Assembly (NCBI RefSeq): GCF_001625215.2
Contig: NC_030381.2
Coordinates: forward strand, 44,948,689 to 45,012,688
Reading direction: 5' to 3'
Length of the DNA stretch: 64,000 nucleotides
Source of the DNA: Daucus carota subsp. sativus
Taxonomy: Eukaryota > Streptophyta > Magnoliopsida > Apiales > Apiaceae
The notes under the pieces: generated by a model
The model's input: only the letters and a program-made list of their open reading frames with translations
The model's database searches: none
What the model was told of the DNA's origin: nothing
Shown: piece after piece, positions 62,701-64,000 of the stretch
Layout: every line of letters begins with the position of its first letter
Position numbering within the stretch: position 1 is the first letter of the stretch
Translations under genes and position numbers: made by a program

Positions 62701-64000
62701 ACGGTAAATTTCAATGATTCTGCATCGTAAAGTAGCCGTTGCATGCTGCTAAGTGCAGAAATTAGAAATTTAGACATCTTGGCAATAAGATACTTCCCCT
62801 TCTTTTAATGATTTTCTTTCTTTGCATTAAATTCTCCGTGCTATACTATTAACTAGTACACGTCCCTCCACTATCTTCCCTGGTTCCAGATGGATGGTGT
62901 GAGACTTCTGATTTTCCAAACAGTAAAACAGTCAACGCGATGTATTCTGTAGACTGTGCTCGGAAATGAGAATTTCTTGGATTTGCATAAGAAATTAGGC
63001 ATGTGTCGCAATTATATTGTTCTGTGTGGGCAAATTAGAGGACAATCACCTGGACAGTTGGAATATAGATTTTCAGCCAAATGATTTCATAGTGCAAACT
63101 TTCATGACTACTATTAGCATCTGGGTAATTAGGCAATTGACCTGATAAGGCAAGAGGATGCTATGGAGCAACATTGCCTCGTACATGATGAAAATTTAAT
63201 GCTGTCACTTATGTTCATCTTTATAGCAGCATCAAGTACCTTATACTCAGTTATACTAGTTTGTTTCTGTACTATGGGGGTTAGCTGGATAACTTGGCTC
63301 GATTTTTGTTTGTTAATCATTCTTAAAGAGACGTTATATCTTTTATATTCAGAGTTAAGCATGGTTGGAAGTTTGGAACAGTTGAATAAGGCATTTTATG
63401 TTTTACATATATATCTAATTAGAAATTGAATTTGGTATGCAATATTCACATCCAAAAGTCACTGAAGTTGAAAGTTAATTGGCTGCTTTTGTTGTGCGTG
63501 TGGCGCGAACATGATTAAAGTCCGACTTGCATAATTCATAATTTTATTTGTTCTATTGTGTGTTTTTGTTACTGATGAGATTATTATCTCTGACGGGACC
63601 TGTTAATATGTTCTTGTTTTCAGTTTTTTACGACAGCGCCTCTTCCTTGTGATCCATCTAGCTTACCTAAATATGCCCCGAGCAAAGAATATGATGCAAA
63701 GCTTCGAGAGGAGAAAAAGAGGTATAATTGTGTAGGACTAATTCAGAGTTTGTTTAATGTCACCTTATATCATTTTTAAAAAATTATATGAGCTATATAA
63801 CATTTTTATGTCTGAAATTTATTTTAACTTGTGGAAGATGTAAGATGATATTCTACATTACAGAATTCGTCATCATTTAGTATCACTTCTATGTAGAAGC
63901 CTGTGAAAGAGATTAAGTCGAAAACATACTTGCTTTTTTCAGTCCTAGCTTATATTTACGTACCGTTTGCATCTCTGTCATTTCTTCAGGCGAAAAGTAG
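59724..64000 (+). CDS. N-myristoylated CDK-like Ser/Thr kinase (At1g54610/At1g71530 type), 3' partial
   Basis: Exons 59724-60122, 60847-61131, 61523-61840, 62430-62657, 63624-63721 and 63990 onward join in frame; the right edge cuts the last visible exon. The N-terminus MGCLCSK has Gly2 for myristoylation and Cys3/Cys5 for palmitoylation, implying membrane attachment. About 125 residues of basic, Ser-rich linker follow. The kinase domain has IGQGTYSSVYKA (P-loop), VAMKKV (catalytic Lys), DPESVRFMAREI in place of the PSTAIRE helix, LHRDIKGSNLLID, GDFGLA, LWYRAPELLLG and WSVGCILAEL, all intact, so it should be active. The C-terminal stretch (LPCDPSSLPKYAPSKEYDAK) is typical of this CDKC-like plant group. 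Cyclin dependence is not shown for it. Relatives are annotated as probable kinases; I recall At1g71530 in the same Arabidopsis region. Confidence 0.9.

Overview
This window is nuclear DNA of a flowering plant, almost certainly a eudicot. The genes are split by AT-rich GT-AG introns, the proteins match plant-specific families, and the spaces between genes and the introns hold CTCCCTCCGTCCC-type Stowaway MITEs, hAT-like MITEs and tRNA-derived SINEs. I cannot fix the species. An asterid such as an Apiaceae member would fit, but that is only a guess.

Layout. (+) 3' end of a glycerophosphodiester phosphodiesterase (GDPD4-like, 902-2231). (-) mid-SUN nuclear-envelope/ER protein (3380-8214). (-) plastid-targeted VTT/SNARE-associated (DedA-like) membrane protein (11071-18489) with a 4.4 kb first intron carrying a dead LINE. 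(-) small single-pass membrane protein of the DUF6821 type (20606-22461). (-) SCYL2 pseudokinase of clathrin trafficking (23174-35486, 14 exons). (-) molybdopterin synthase small subunit MOCS2A/CNX7 (36102-36416), with a likely non-coding first exon near 37.9 kb; a (+) condensin CAP-D2 pseudogene sits in the intron between. (-) TPX2/WVD2-like protein without a visible TPX2 C-terminal domain (39234-44230). Then a MITE/SINE-rich stretch (46.0-50.5 kb) with a truncated trihelix gene (49113-49376, -). (-) DREB-type ERF factor (50575-51051). (-) 11-beta-HSD-like/steroleosin dehydrogenase (52769-55846). (+) small basic plant protein (57796-58272). (+) N-myristoylated CDK-like kinase (59724 to the right edge, 3' partial).

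From memory, GDPD4, SUN3/4, the VTT protein, SCYL2A/B, ERF019-021 and the MGC-type kinase lie in the two alpha-duplicated Arabidopsis chromosome 1 segments around At1g22800-22890 and At1g71340-71530. The window therefore looks like an ancestral conserved gene block. The genes are independently transcribed housekeeping, trafficking and regulatory genes, not a pathway cluster.

No CRISPR array, rRNA or canonical tRNA gene was seen. The most novel material is mobile-element structure: nested Stowaway MITEs, a SINE with intact target-site duplication, a 355-bp foldback element, and a hAT MITE inside a Stowaway. There are also the CAP-D2 pseudogene, the tandem repeat inside the SUN protein, and a duplicated block upstream of the small basic gene.
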